Shown piece after piece: positions 38,780-45,071 of a DNA stretch of 64,000 nucleotides (position 1 is its first letter; the number at the start of each line of letters is the position of its first letter). This DNA is from a virus: positions 47,057 through 111,056 of the IMG/VR virus record IMGVR_UViG_3300036820_000005; one strand, 5' to 3'. A program made the position numbers and the translations under genes. The notes beneath the pieces were generated by a model, which saw nothing but the letters and a program-made list of their open reading frames with translations, made no database searches and had not been told where the DNA came from.

Positions 38780-39862
38780 GTGAAAGCTGACTTCACCCTG
38801 ACCTGCCCGATCGAGAAGTCAGGGCGGGTGATGCAGCTCGCCTCACTGTTCGACCTGCCCGTCGAGGCGAAGGCCAGCGTCCACGTGCAGGCGTCCCTGC
38901 CGGTCGAGGAACGCGACTGGAACGTCGGCCTGATCGTCGGCCCGTCCGGCGCCGGCAAGTCGTCGCTGGCCCGGCACCTGTGGCCCGGCCAGGTCGTGAC
39001 CGGGTTCGACTGGCCCGACGGCCGGTCCCTGGTCGACGCGTTCCCCGCCAGCATCGGGATCCGCGACGTGACCGGCCTGCTGACCGCTGTCGGCCTCGGC
39101 TCCACGCCGACGTGGCTGCGGCCGTACTCGACCCTGTCGACCGGCGAAGCGTTCCGCGCGACCATCGCCCGCGCGCTGGCCGAAACCGGCGACCTGATCG
39201 TCGTCGACGAGTACACCAGCGTGGTAGACCGGCAGGTCGCCAAGGTCGCCTCCCACACGGTCCAGAAAGCGGTCAGGCGGGCCGGGCGGCAGCTCGTCGC
39301 GGTCACGTGCCACTACGACGTGGAGGAGTGGCTGCAGCCCGACTGGGTGTACGACGTGGCCGCCGCCGAGTTCCGCTGGAGGTCCGTTCAACCCCACCCA
39401 GAGCTCCACCTTGAGATCTACGAGAGCGGGAAAGCCCTCTGGCCCGTGTTTGCGCGCCATCACTATCTGAGCGGCGCCCTGTCCGGCGACGCGGAATGCT
39501 ACGCCGGGTGGATCGACGGACGGCCGGTCGCGTTCACCTCGGCGATCCCCTGGTCAGGCAAGACCAGCCCCGTGATGAAAGGGCACCGGCTGGTCGTCCT
39601 GCCCGACTACCAGGGCCTCGGGATCGGCGGCAGGCTCGACGACTGGCTCGGCCAGCTGCTCTACCGGCGGGGCCTGCGGTACCGGAACACGGTCGCCCAC
39701 CCGCTGATGGTCCGGTTCTACTCCCGGTCCCCCAGGTGGCGGGCCACGGCGAAGCCGATGAGGCAGCTCGGCGCCAGCCACGACGGGCAACGCCACCAGT
39801 GGCAGAACCCGCGGCTGCTCGGCACCTGGACATTCGAGTACGTGCCCACGAGGGAGGGGTAA
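38780..39862 (+). CDS. ABC-type ATPase fused to GNAT acyltransferase
   Basis: 360 residues. ATPase half: Walker A GPSGAGKS (54-61), signature LSTGEAFR (119-126), Walker B DLIVVDEYTSVVD (138-150) and an H-loop VTCHYD (175-180). GNAT half: WPVFARHHYLSGALSG (221-236), DGRPVAFTSAIPW (246-258), acyl-CoA loop LPDYQGLGIGGRL (274-286) and an RFYSRSPRW segment. There are no membrane segments, so this is not a transporter. Phage Mu Mom, a GNAT-fold enzyme, modifies adenine in DNA; a similar role is inferred here. GTG behind GAGGAG. Confidence 0.85.
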   Translation: MKADFTLTCPIEKSGRVMQLASLFDLPVEAKASVHVQASLPVEERDWNVGLIVGPSGAGKSSLARHLWPGQVVTGFDWPDGRSLVDAFPASIGIRDVTGLLTAVGLGSTPTWLRPYSTLSTGEAFRATIARALAETGDLIVVDEYTSVVDRQVAKVASHTVQKAVRRAGRQLVAVTCHYDVEEWLQPDWVYDVAAAEFRWRSVQPHPELHLEIYESGKALWPVFARHHYLSGALSGDAECYAGWIDGRPVAFTSAIPWSGKTSPVMKGHRLVVLPDYQGLGIGGRLDDWLGQLLYRRGLRYRNTVAHPLMVRFYSRSPRWRATAKPMRQLGASHDGQRHQWQNPRLLGTWTFEYVPTREG

Positions 39863-40224
39863 TGCTGAGGACCTGGGTGACCGCGAAGCTGCACGGGATC
39901 ACCGTCACCGCCGCCAGCGTCGACTACCACGGGTCGGTGACCATCGGCGCCGACCTGATGGACGCCGCCGGCATCGAGCACGGCGAGCAGGTCCACGTGG
40001 TGAACCTGTCGACCGGCGGCCGGTGGGTGACCTACGCCCTGCCCGGCCCCGAAGGCGTGTTCACGCTGAACGGCGGCGGCGCCCGCCTCGGCGTGCCCGG
40101 AGACAAATGCGTGGTCATGACGTTCGGCCTTGCCGAGCACGCGCCCGGCGCGGCTGTCGTGTTCTGCGGCGTCGGCAACGAGGCGATCGACCAGGCGTTC
40201 TACCCGGCCGGGCTGCCGCGGTGA
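39862..40224 (+). CDS. panD: PanD-like aspartate 1-decarboxylase (pyruvoyl type)
   Basis: 120 residues aligning without gaps to E. coli PanD over the first 60. K9, H11, Y22, the G24-S25 self-cleavage pair (DYHGSVTI), R54, T57 and Y58 all sit at the E. coli positions, and N70 with LNGGGA matches N72. PanD cleaves itself to form a pyruvoyl group and converts aspartate to beta-alanine. A decarboxylase inside a phage structural operon, between an acyltransferase and a CoA-transferase, is very unusual. TAATG coupling to the ATPase-GNAT gene. Confidence 0.9.
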   Translation: MLRTWVTAKLHGITVTAASVDYHGSVTIGADLMDAAGIEHGEQVHVVNLSTGGRWVTYALPGPEGVFTLNGGGARLGVPGDKCVVMTFGLAEHAPGAAVVFCGVGNEAIDQAFYPAGLPR

Positions 40225-40925
40225 GAATCCTCGAACTCGGGTCATACGTGGTCGTCGGGTACGCCGGCCTCCTGCTGGCCGAGCAAGGCCACCAGGTCAC
40301 GAAATGGACCGCCAGCCACCCCGACCCGATCGAGGGCCTGCACCGCGGCCCGGAACTGTGGGCGTGGATCAACCACGGCAAGACGCTGACCGAACGGCAC
40401 GCCGCCACCGTCGGAGACGCGCTCCTCGCAGACGAGTTTGACGCGGTGATCGATAACATCCGCGCCGACACGTGGGCGAAGTGGGGAGTCCGGCCGGGAT
40501 GCCTGGCCGCCGCGCTCGACCTGACCTGGGTGTCGATGCGCGACGACTTCGACGGCCGGTCCTTCGACGCGATCGCCCAGGCCCGCGCCTGGGGTGACCA
40601 CCTCGGCTACCTCCCCGCATACCTCGGCGACACCACAGGCGGCCTGTGGCTCGCCTACAAGCTCCTGGCGGCCCCTCCAGGCCACCACATCCTCCGGCAG
40701 GCCGCATGCCTCGCCAAGCTCGTCGAGGGCGAGCTGGTCGTCCCGCCGCCGACCCCGCGGCAGGGGCCCGGCGGCGAACCGCCATGGGACCAGGCCGGCA
40801 CCTACGGGCAGGACGGCGACGGCACACGGGTCTGGTACCGCGGCGCAGAGGTCCGGGAGCCGTTCCGTGACACGGAATGGCGGCGGACCAATTTGCGCCA
40901 TTCCGGCGGCCGTTACGTCATCTGA
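40221..40925 (+). CDS. Short family III (CaiB/BaiF-type) CoA-transferase-like protein
   Basis: 234 residues. ILELGSYVVVGYAGLLLAEQ (3-22), INHGKTL (50-56), DAVIDNIRADTWAKWGV (74-90), FDAIAQARAWG (115-125) and LGDTTGGLWLAYKLLAA (135-151) follow the order of formyl-CoA transferase family enzymes, with D137 in the place of the catalytic Asp. Family members are usually about 400 residues, so the C-terminal half is missing or replaced. GTG overlaps the PanD-like stop. It would move CoA between acids; possible acceptor beta-alanine. Confidence 0.8.
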   Translation: MRILELGSYVVVGYAGLLLAEQGHQVTKWTASHPDPIEGLHRGPELWAWINHGKTLTERHAATVGDALLADEFDAVIDNIRADTWAKWGVRPGCLAAALDLTWVSMRDDFDGRSFDAIAQARAWGDHLGYLPAYLGDTTGGLWLAYKLLAAPPGHHILRQAACLAKLVEGELVVPPPTPRQGPGGEPPWDQAGTYGQDGDGTRVWYRGAEVREPFRDTEWRRTNLRHSGGRYVI

Positions 40926-40963
40926 CGCCCGGGTAATACCCGCGTCAATTATTGCGCTCTCTC

Positions 40964-40992
40964 TATTCGCCGAATAGCCGGTCAATTAGAAT
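40964..40992 (+). promoter_or_regulatory. Promoter P5
   Basis: TATTCG (40964-40969), 17-base spacer, TAGAAT (40987-40992) in AT-rich DNA after the modification cassette and before the gene at 41034. The CGCTCTCTCT upstream stretch and a GGTC before the -10 are shared with P4 at 60.8 kb. It lacks the TGACCTGCGAAAA box. Confidence 0.6.
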
Positions 40993-41033
40993 TTGATTGT
41001 AAGCAAAAATAAACCGGCGAAATGGAGTGCGAC

Positions 41034-41369
41034 ATGAATACCGCGCAGAAGCTACAGCGCCAGCCAGTCCTGCTAGCAGCAGTGAAGGCCCACGCGCAGG
41101 CGAATAGCGCGAAGGGCTGGGACATCCTCGGCGTCTGCGACGACGCGGAAATCGTCGAGCTGATCGGCTGGTCGGAAACGCCGGAGAGCGCGATCGCGAA
41201 AGTGGCGAAGGCCCTCGGCCTCCACGTCCAGGCGGCGACGGCCCCGGCCAGGGGCCGTTGCACCGAGCGCGTCGTGTTCATCGACGACCGGGCGGTGTCC
41301 ATGCACTACGACTGCCCCCTGCACGTCCAGTACACGGAGCGTGAGCGGTACGACCTCCTCCCCGTCTGA
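41034..41369 (+). CDS. Promoter-proximal protein, paralog of the gene at 26484
   Basis: 111 residues. AVKAHAQANSAKGWDILGV with E-I-V-E-L-I-G-W and ESAIAKVAKALGLHV matches the core of the gene at 26484. The C-terminal part is different. ATG 41034 preferred over 41022 because GGAG lies 6 bases upstream. First gene behind P5. Function unknown. Confidence 0.75.
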   Translation: MNTAQKLQRQPVLLAAVKAHAQANSAKGWDILGVCDDAEIVELIGWSETPESAIAKVAKALGLHVQAATAPARGRCTERVVFIDDRAVSMHYDCPLHVQYTERERYDLLPV

Positions 41370-41378
41370 CCGTGACCA

Positions 41379-41420
41379 GCCCGGCAGGCAGGCAGCCCCG
41401 GTTCGAGCCCGGGGCCGGGC
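41379..41420 (+). ncRNA. tRNA-minihelix-like element C
   Basis: GCCCGG (41379-41384) pairs with CCGGGC (41415-41420); 11-base linker; T-arm-like CCCCGG-TTCGAGC-CCGGGG, here with six pairs. Loop and closing G-C obey the tRNA T-loop rule. Followed by ACGCAGTACC. Lies 9 bases after a stop and 27 before the ASCH-protein start. Confidence 0.75.
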
Positions 41421-41447
41421 ACGCAGTACCAACCAAGAGGAGAGCCT

Positions 41448-41912
41448 GTGAAGGTCCTGTCCGTACGCCAGCCGTGGGCTGGCGCCATCATGCTCGGCCT
41501 GAAGCCGGTCGAGAACCGCAGCTGGGAGCCATGGGAGAAGGTCGACGGCGGAAGGGTGAAGTTCCGCGGCCGGCTGCTGATCCACGCGAGCGCCCGGCCC
41601 GACAGCGACGGCCCGCGGTTCATCGCCAGCCTCGGCATCCGAATGCCGCATGACCTGCCGATGGGCGTCATCCTCGGCAGCGTCGAGCTGTACGACGTCG
41701 TGACCGATAGCCGGTCGCCGTGGGCCGAGCCCGGCCAGAAGCACTGGCTGATGCGCGACCCGAAGCCGTGGCTGCGGCCGATCAAGGCGAACGGCGAGCT
41801 GGGCCTGTGGGAGTGGGACGCGGTCCCAGGCGGCGGGCCGGTCCAGGCCCGCCGTGACCCGCCTGCACCGCCGCCGGATCAGGGCGGCGTAGTGCCGGTC
41901 TGGACCGTCTGA
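41448..41912 (+). CDS. ASCH-domain protein
   Basis: 154 residues: LSVRQPWAGAIMLGLKPVENRSW at the start (read as LSVRQPWA, then VENRSW), RGRLLIHAS (about 40-48), GVILGSVELYDVV and a W-AEPGQKHWLM region ending GELGLWEW. This is the ASCH fold, an RNA-binding/nucleotide-acting relative of PUA; one ASCH protein, YqfB, hydrolyses N4-acetylcytidine. The phage role is not known. GTG behind GAGGAGAGCC. Confidence 0.85.
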   Translation: MKVLSVRQPWAGAIMLGLKPVENRSWEPWEKVDGGRVKFRGRLLIHASARPDSDGPRFIASLGIRMPHDLPMGVILGSVELYDVVTDSRSPWAEPGQKHWLMRDPKPWLRPIKANGELGLWEWDAVPGGGPVQARRDPPAPPPDQGGVVPVWTV

Positions 41913-41925
41913 CCGAACAGGATGT

Positions 41926-41956
41926 GAGCGCCCGGCGGGCTGCCTGCCGGGCGCTC
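41926..41956 (+). terminator. Strong hairpin, probable terminator
   Basis: GAGCGCCCGGC (41926-41936) pairs with GCCGGGCGCTC (41946-41956), 11 perfect pairs and a 9-base loop. It has no clear U-tract but separates the ASCH gene from promoter P2. Confidence 0.65.
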
Positions 41957-41966
41957 ACGCATGCTC

Positions 41967-42040
41967 TGACCTGCGAAAATACGGCGTCTTTGTGCTGCCC
42001 GATCTTGTCGCGTTCTACACTCTTCATATATTATTTTTAC
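41967..42040 (+). promoter_or_regulatory. Promoter P2 with 22-bp-spaced half-sites
   Basis: TGACCTGCGAAAA box (41967-41979), TTGTCG (42005-42010), 18-base spacer, TATTAT (42029-42034). Half-sites TTCTAC (42013) and TTTTAC (42035) are 22 bp apart. About 90 bp are almost identical to P1, including the ACATAAGCAAAAAACATCC leader. Confidence 0.85.
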
Positions 42041-42077
42041 ATAAGCAAAAAACATCCAGAACGCGAAGGAGCAAGCC

Positions 42078-42269
42078 ATGGGCGAGCGCGAAGTCCGCGA
42101 AATCCTCACCGAGATGCTGCTGAACGACGAGGAAGGCTACTTCCCCGGCGGCGGTGTCCGCGACGTCCGCTCCTTCAGCGAGGGCGGCCTGATGACTAGC
42201 AACGAGGGCCTGGTCCTCAAGCTGGCCGACGGCAGCGAGTTCCAGATCCAGATCCTCCAGAGCCGCTAG
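42078..42269 (+). CDS. Small acidic protein, 63 aa
   Basis: ATG behind GAAGGAGCAAGCC. Acidic helical N-terminus (REVREILTEMLLNDEEGYF) and a strand-rich end (LVLKLADGSEFQIQILQS). First gene behind P2. Unrecognised; size and position fit an early phage effector. Confidence 0.7.
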   Translation: MGEREVREILTEMLLNDEEGYFPGGGVRDVRSFSEGGLMTSNEGLVLKLADGSEFQIQILQSR

Positions 42270-42277
42270 ACGGCCAG

Positions 42278-42317
42278 CCCGGCTGGAAGCCAGCACCGTT
42301 CGAGGCGGTGCCGGGCA
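42278..42317 (+). ncRNA. tRNA-minihelix-like element D
   Basis: GCCCGG (42278-42283) pairs with CCGGGC (42312-42317); CTGG-AAG-CCAG small hairpin as in B; T-arm-like CACCG-TTCGAGG-CGGTG. Compared with B the T-like stem is changed but still fully paired. Followed by ACGCAGAACC. Confidence 0.78.
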
Positions 42318-42347
42318 CGCAGAACCCCCGACCGGCAGGAGATAGCC

Positions 42348-42641
42348 ATGATCGTGTCCACGCGTACGACCTACACCTTCAGCTTCACGCCCAACGAGCT
42401 GGGCGCCGTCACCGGAGCGCTCGAAACGACCGCAGAGCACTCCGTGCTCACCGAGACCGCGACCGAGGTGGCCACCGTCCTTGGCCTGCTGAACACGGGC
42501 GAGCCGCTGACCTGGCAGCAGGCCGACGACCTGCGCGTGTGGGTCGTCCGGTACTGCAAGGCGACCAGCGGCACCGACGAGATGCCGGCGTGGCCAGGCC
42601 TGATCGGCGAGATCGCCCGGCGTCTCCAGCAGGGCATCTGA
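42348..42641 (+). CDS. Hypothetical protein, 97 aa
   Basis: ATG behind CAGGAGATAGCC. TYTFSFTPNELGAVTGALET, then LGLLNTGEPLTWQQADDLRV and a C-terminal helix. A small alpha/beta protein between elements D and E. No family recognised. Confidence 0.7.
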   Translation: MIVSTRTTYTFSFTPNELGAVTGALETTAEHSVLTETATEVATVLGLLNTGEPLTWQQADDLRVWVVRYCKATSGTDEMPAWPGLIGEIARRLQQGI

Positions 42642-42647
42642 CCTGCA

Positions 42648-42688
42648 GCCCGACTTGGCAGCCAGCCCTGTTCGAGGCAGGGCCGGGC
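42648..42688 (+). ncRNA. tRNA-minihelix-like element E
   Basis: GCCCGA (42648-42653) pairs with CCGGGC (42683-42688) with one A-C mismatch at the inner end; 12-base linker with TTGG-CAG-CCAG; T-arm-like CCCTG-TTCGAGG-CAGGG. The most diverged copy, followed by ACGAACGGC. Confidence 0.7.
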
Positions 42689-42731
42689 ACGAACGGCGGC
42701 AACCCGGCCGCCCCACCGAGAGGAGAAGACG

Positions 42732-42899
42732 ATGACCGTCCGGATCGACCAGTTCGGCAACATGCGCCGCCCGGACCCCAGCGGCCACCGCGGCGTCAAG
42801 CGCGTCGAGAGCCACCTGTCGCGGATCAGAAGGGCCGAGGACGTCCGCCGAGACCGCCGCGCCCGCGTCCTGCTCACCCGCACCCGCACCGAGCTGTGA
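42732..42899 (+). CDS. Small basic protein, 55 aa
   Basis: ATG behind GAGAGGAGAAGACG. Very Arg-rich (HRGVKRVESHLSRIRRAEDV, RRDRRARVLL), suggesting nucleic-acid binding. Too short for a family assignment. Confidence 0.65.
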   Translation: MTVRIDQFGNMRRPDPSGHRGVKRVESHLSRIRRAEDVRRDRRARVLLTRTRTEL

Positions 42900-42916
42900 C
42901 CTGAGAGGAGACGGCA

Positions 42917-43273
42917 ATGGCTGCCAGCACCACCGGCCAGATCCCAATCGGAACCATCATCACCGCCCGCCCTTGGGCACAGGGAGTCGAGCAGGACCCG
43001 CGGAGCGCCATCGTGATCGGCGGCGCGTGGGACGGCGAGTTCATTACGGTGTGGTTCCACACGCTCGGTGAGCTGTCCCGGGAGGACGACGGCCGCGCTG
43101 TCCAGGCCATCATGACCAGCAAGATCCAGGTGACCGGCAGCCTGACTGACTGGGCGCCGTCGACGCTGAAGACGCTTGCCAGGCGGGTGAAGCGGGGTGG
43201 GCACTCCCGCGACGTGTACGTGCTCAGCGCGATCGGGACGGCCTACCGGGTAGCGACGGAGCGCGCGGCATGA
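42917..43273 (+). CDS. Hypothetical protein, 118 aa
   Basis: ATG behind GAGAGGAGACGGCA. A beta-rich N-terminal half (IPIGTIITARPWAQGV, SAIVIGGAWDGEFITVWFHT) and a basic end. The stop overlaps the next ATG. Unrecognised. Confidence 0.7.
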   Translation: MAASTTGQIPIGTIITARPWAQGVEQDPRSAIVIGGAWDGEFITVWFHTLGELSREDDGRAVQAIMTSKIQVTGSLTDWAPSTLKTLARRVKRGGHSRDVYVLSAIGTAYRVATERAA

Positions 43274-43647
43274 CCGGTGTCCAGCCTGGCCATCGGGTCC
43301 GGCGGCCGACGCTCCGCACCATGACCCCGTTCGACCTGGCACGGGCGCTCGATGCAGCCGACCACCAGACAGATGACCGCCTACGGCAGGCGGTCCTCAA
43401 CGCGATGCGTGCCCGTTTCCCTCGGGCTGCAGATCAGTTCACGGCATGGCTGGCCGGGCGGGAACGAGCCGTTCAGGCCGCCACCGCGTACCGGGCTCAG
43501 GCGGCCAAGAAGTGGACGCAGATGCGGCAGGACGTCTACTGGCCGGAGGTGGAGGAGCTCGGCCGGTTCCGGTCGGCATGGGCCGATGCGAGCCGCGAGT
43601 ACGGACTGCTCCGCATGGAGTGGGTGATCGCCGCGACGGTTCGCTGA
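43270..43647 (+). CDS. Hypothetical helical protein, 125 aa
   Basis: ATG overlapping the previous TGA. Contains FDLARALDAADHQTDDRLRQ and an Ala/Arg-rich helical middle ending in WVIAATVR, just before P3. No motif recognised. Confidence 0.65.
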   Translation: MTGVQPGHRVRRPTLRTMTPFDLARALDAADHQTDDRLRQAVLNAMRARFPRAADQFTAWLAGRERAVQAATAYRAQAAKKWTQMRQDVYWPEVEELGRFRSAWADASREYGLLRMEWVIAATVR

Positions 43648-43718
43648 CCTGCGAAAACCAGGTCTTTTCGGACTGCCCCTTATTGTCGTGTTCTACACTT
43701 ATGCGATATAATTTCTAC
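43645..43718 (+). promoter_or_regulatory. Promoter P3 with 22-bp-spaced half-sites
   Basis: TGACCTGCGAAAA (43645-43657), TTGTCG (43683-43688), 18-base spacer, TATAAT (43707-43712). TTCTAC at 43691 and TTCTAC at 43713 are perfect half-sites 22 bp apart. The upstream box overlaps the stop of the preceding gene. Confidence 0.85.
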
Positions 43719-43756
43719 ATAGTTGAAAATTTCCCGAGCCTGCGAGGAGACCAGAG

Positions 43757-43831
43757 ATGCCCAGCAGCCAGGCCGGCACAATCCAACCCCCATCCGAGGG
43801 CGCCACGACCGAAAGGAGCACGCAGCAGTGA
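43757..43831 (+). CDS. 24-residue leader peptide
   Basis: ATG 43757 has GAGGAGACCAGAG upstream and the 24-codon frame ends in TGA overlapping the GTG of the next gene. It may serve to couple translation of the ArdC-like gene rather than make a functional protein. Confidence 0.5.
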   Translation: MPSSQAGTIQPPSEGATTERSTQQ

Positions 43832-44442
43832 CTGCTGGAACCGCTACCCGCCGTAAGCCGAGGCGCAAGGTCTCGGACGAGCGCGTCCAGGAGATCGAAG
43901 CCCGCCGGGCCGAGATCGAGGCCGCAGCCGAAGCCATAGATGACACCGAGCCGGATTTCGTGGCGTTCCTGGCCCGGTGGGGTGACCGGTACAACGAGAA
44001 CAACCTGCGCCGCCTTTGGGTGCAGGCACCCCGCGCGACGTGCTTGCACAAGTTCCCGACGTGGCGGGGGATGGGCCGCCAGGTCCGCCGTGGCGAGACC
44101 GCGATCATGCTGATGCACCCGCGGACAGGAACCGACCCGGACAAGGTAAGCCCCGCGAACCCGACCGGCGAGGTGTTCTACGGCGCGTCATGGATGGCGC
44201 TGTTCGACTACGCCCAGACCGACCCGATCGGCGACTTCACCGACCAGGCCGACCCGGACGCCGACCCGGCCTTGGTGGCTGAGGTAGCACGCCTGCGGAA
44301 AGCGGCACTCGCCGAGCATCCCGACGTCTCCGCCCCGAACACCGGTCCCACCGATAAGGCGTTCCTGGCCGCGTGTGAGAAGTTCACGGCTGCATGGAAG
44401 CGCTACGAGGACGCCAAGGCGCAGTTGAAGGGCGACCGCTAG
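43828..44442 (+). CDS. ArdC-N-like (antirestriction) protein
   Basis: 204 residues. After a charged coiled stretch (residues 14-40), ENNLRRLWVQAPRATCLHKF, PTWRGMGRQVRRGETAIMLM and HPRTG follow the order of the ArdC N-terminal ssDNA-binding domain. The usual C-terminal protease is absent; the end is an acidic helical tail. ArdC-type proteins protect incoming DNA; here activity is inferred. GTG start, ribosome site AAAGGAG. Confidence 0.75.
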   Translation: MTAGTATRRKPRRKVSDERVQEIEARRAEIEAAAEAIDDTEPDFVAFLARWGDRYNENNLRRLWVQAPRATCLHKFPTWRGMGRQVRRGETAIMLMHPRTGTDPDKVSPANPTGEVFYGASWMALFDYAQTDPIGDFTDQADPDADPALVAEVARLRKAALAEHPDVSAPNTGPTDKAFLAACEKFTAAWKRYEDAKAQLKGDR

Positions 44443-44444
44443 CC

Positions 44445-45071
44445 GTGACCGGCGACGACGGGATGGCGCAATGGCAGCTCGCCGAACTGGCGGGCAAGGT
44501 CGGCGCGCTGCTCGGGATGCCTCTGGACCTTACTTGGAAAGGATGCGGGGTGCGGATCGGGATAGAGGGCAACGGGCTCTACGTGCAGGAGCCGTACAAC
44601 CGCCGCGGGCGCATCTCGATCACCGGCTGGTTTCCCGTCACGTCGCACGGCTTCGACAAGGGTGAGAGGGCGGCCATCACCGTCCGCGCCGACCGCGGGC
44701 CCCGTGCCATCGCGGCCGAGATCAACTCGCGGCTGATGCCCGGCTACCGGGCAGCGATGGTCAAGGTCCGCGAGTGCGACGCGGCCGAGCGGGCTGCGCG
44801 GCAGGCGCGGGCGACGCTGACCGCGTACATCACCGGCTTGTTCCCGGCCGGCCGCGCCGTGATGCCTGCCCACTGCCAGAGCGACAACCGCAACGAGATC
44901 ATCCTGTACCTGCCCGGCCACGCAGGCGGGTCGGTCAGGTTCCACGGAGACGGCCGGGAGGTCGAGTTCGACCGGTTCCGTGTCCCCGCAGCGGTGGCGC
45001 TGCGGATGCTCGAAATCTCAGCGCTCCTAGTGAGCGCCGACCAGCAAGAGGAGGCATCGTGCCGAAGCTAG
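44445..45071 (+). CDS. Hypothetical protein, 208 aa
   Basis: GTG three bases after the previous TAG. A beta-rich N-terminal half (GVRIGIEGNGLYVQEPYNRR, RISITGWFPVTSHG), a helical middle (AAMVKVRECDAAERAARQAR) and ENEIILYLPGHAGG-like strands near the end (NEIILYLPGHAGGSVRFHG). Regularly spaced but not recognised. Confidence 0.7.
   Translation: MTGDDGMAQWQLAELAGKVGALLGMPLDLTWKGCGVRIGIEGNGLYVQEPYNRRGRISITGWFPVTSHGFDKGERAAITVRADRGPRAIAAEINSRLMPGYRAAMVKVRECDAAERAARQARATLTAYITGLFPAGRAVMPAHCQSDNRNEIILYLPGHAGGSVRFHGDGREVEFDRFRVPAAVALRMLEISALLVSADQQEEASCRS

Noticed and set aside
38780-39862. ABC transporter ATPase
   Set aside because: The protein is fused to a GNAT domain and no permease or membrane segment is encoded nearby.
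26905-42688. True tRNA genes, or tRNA-derived attachment sites
   Set aside because: No D-arm or anticodon arm, no CCA-compatible 3' end, and five independent stems; only the acceptor/T-arm half is present.
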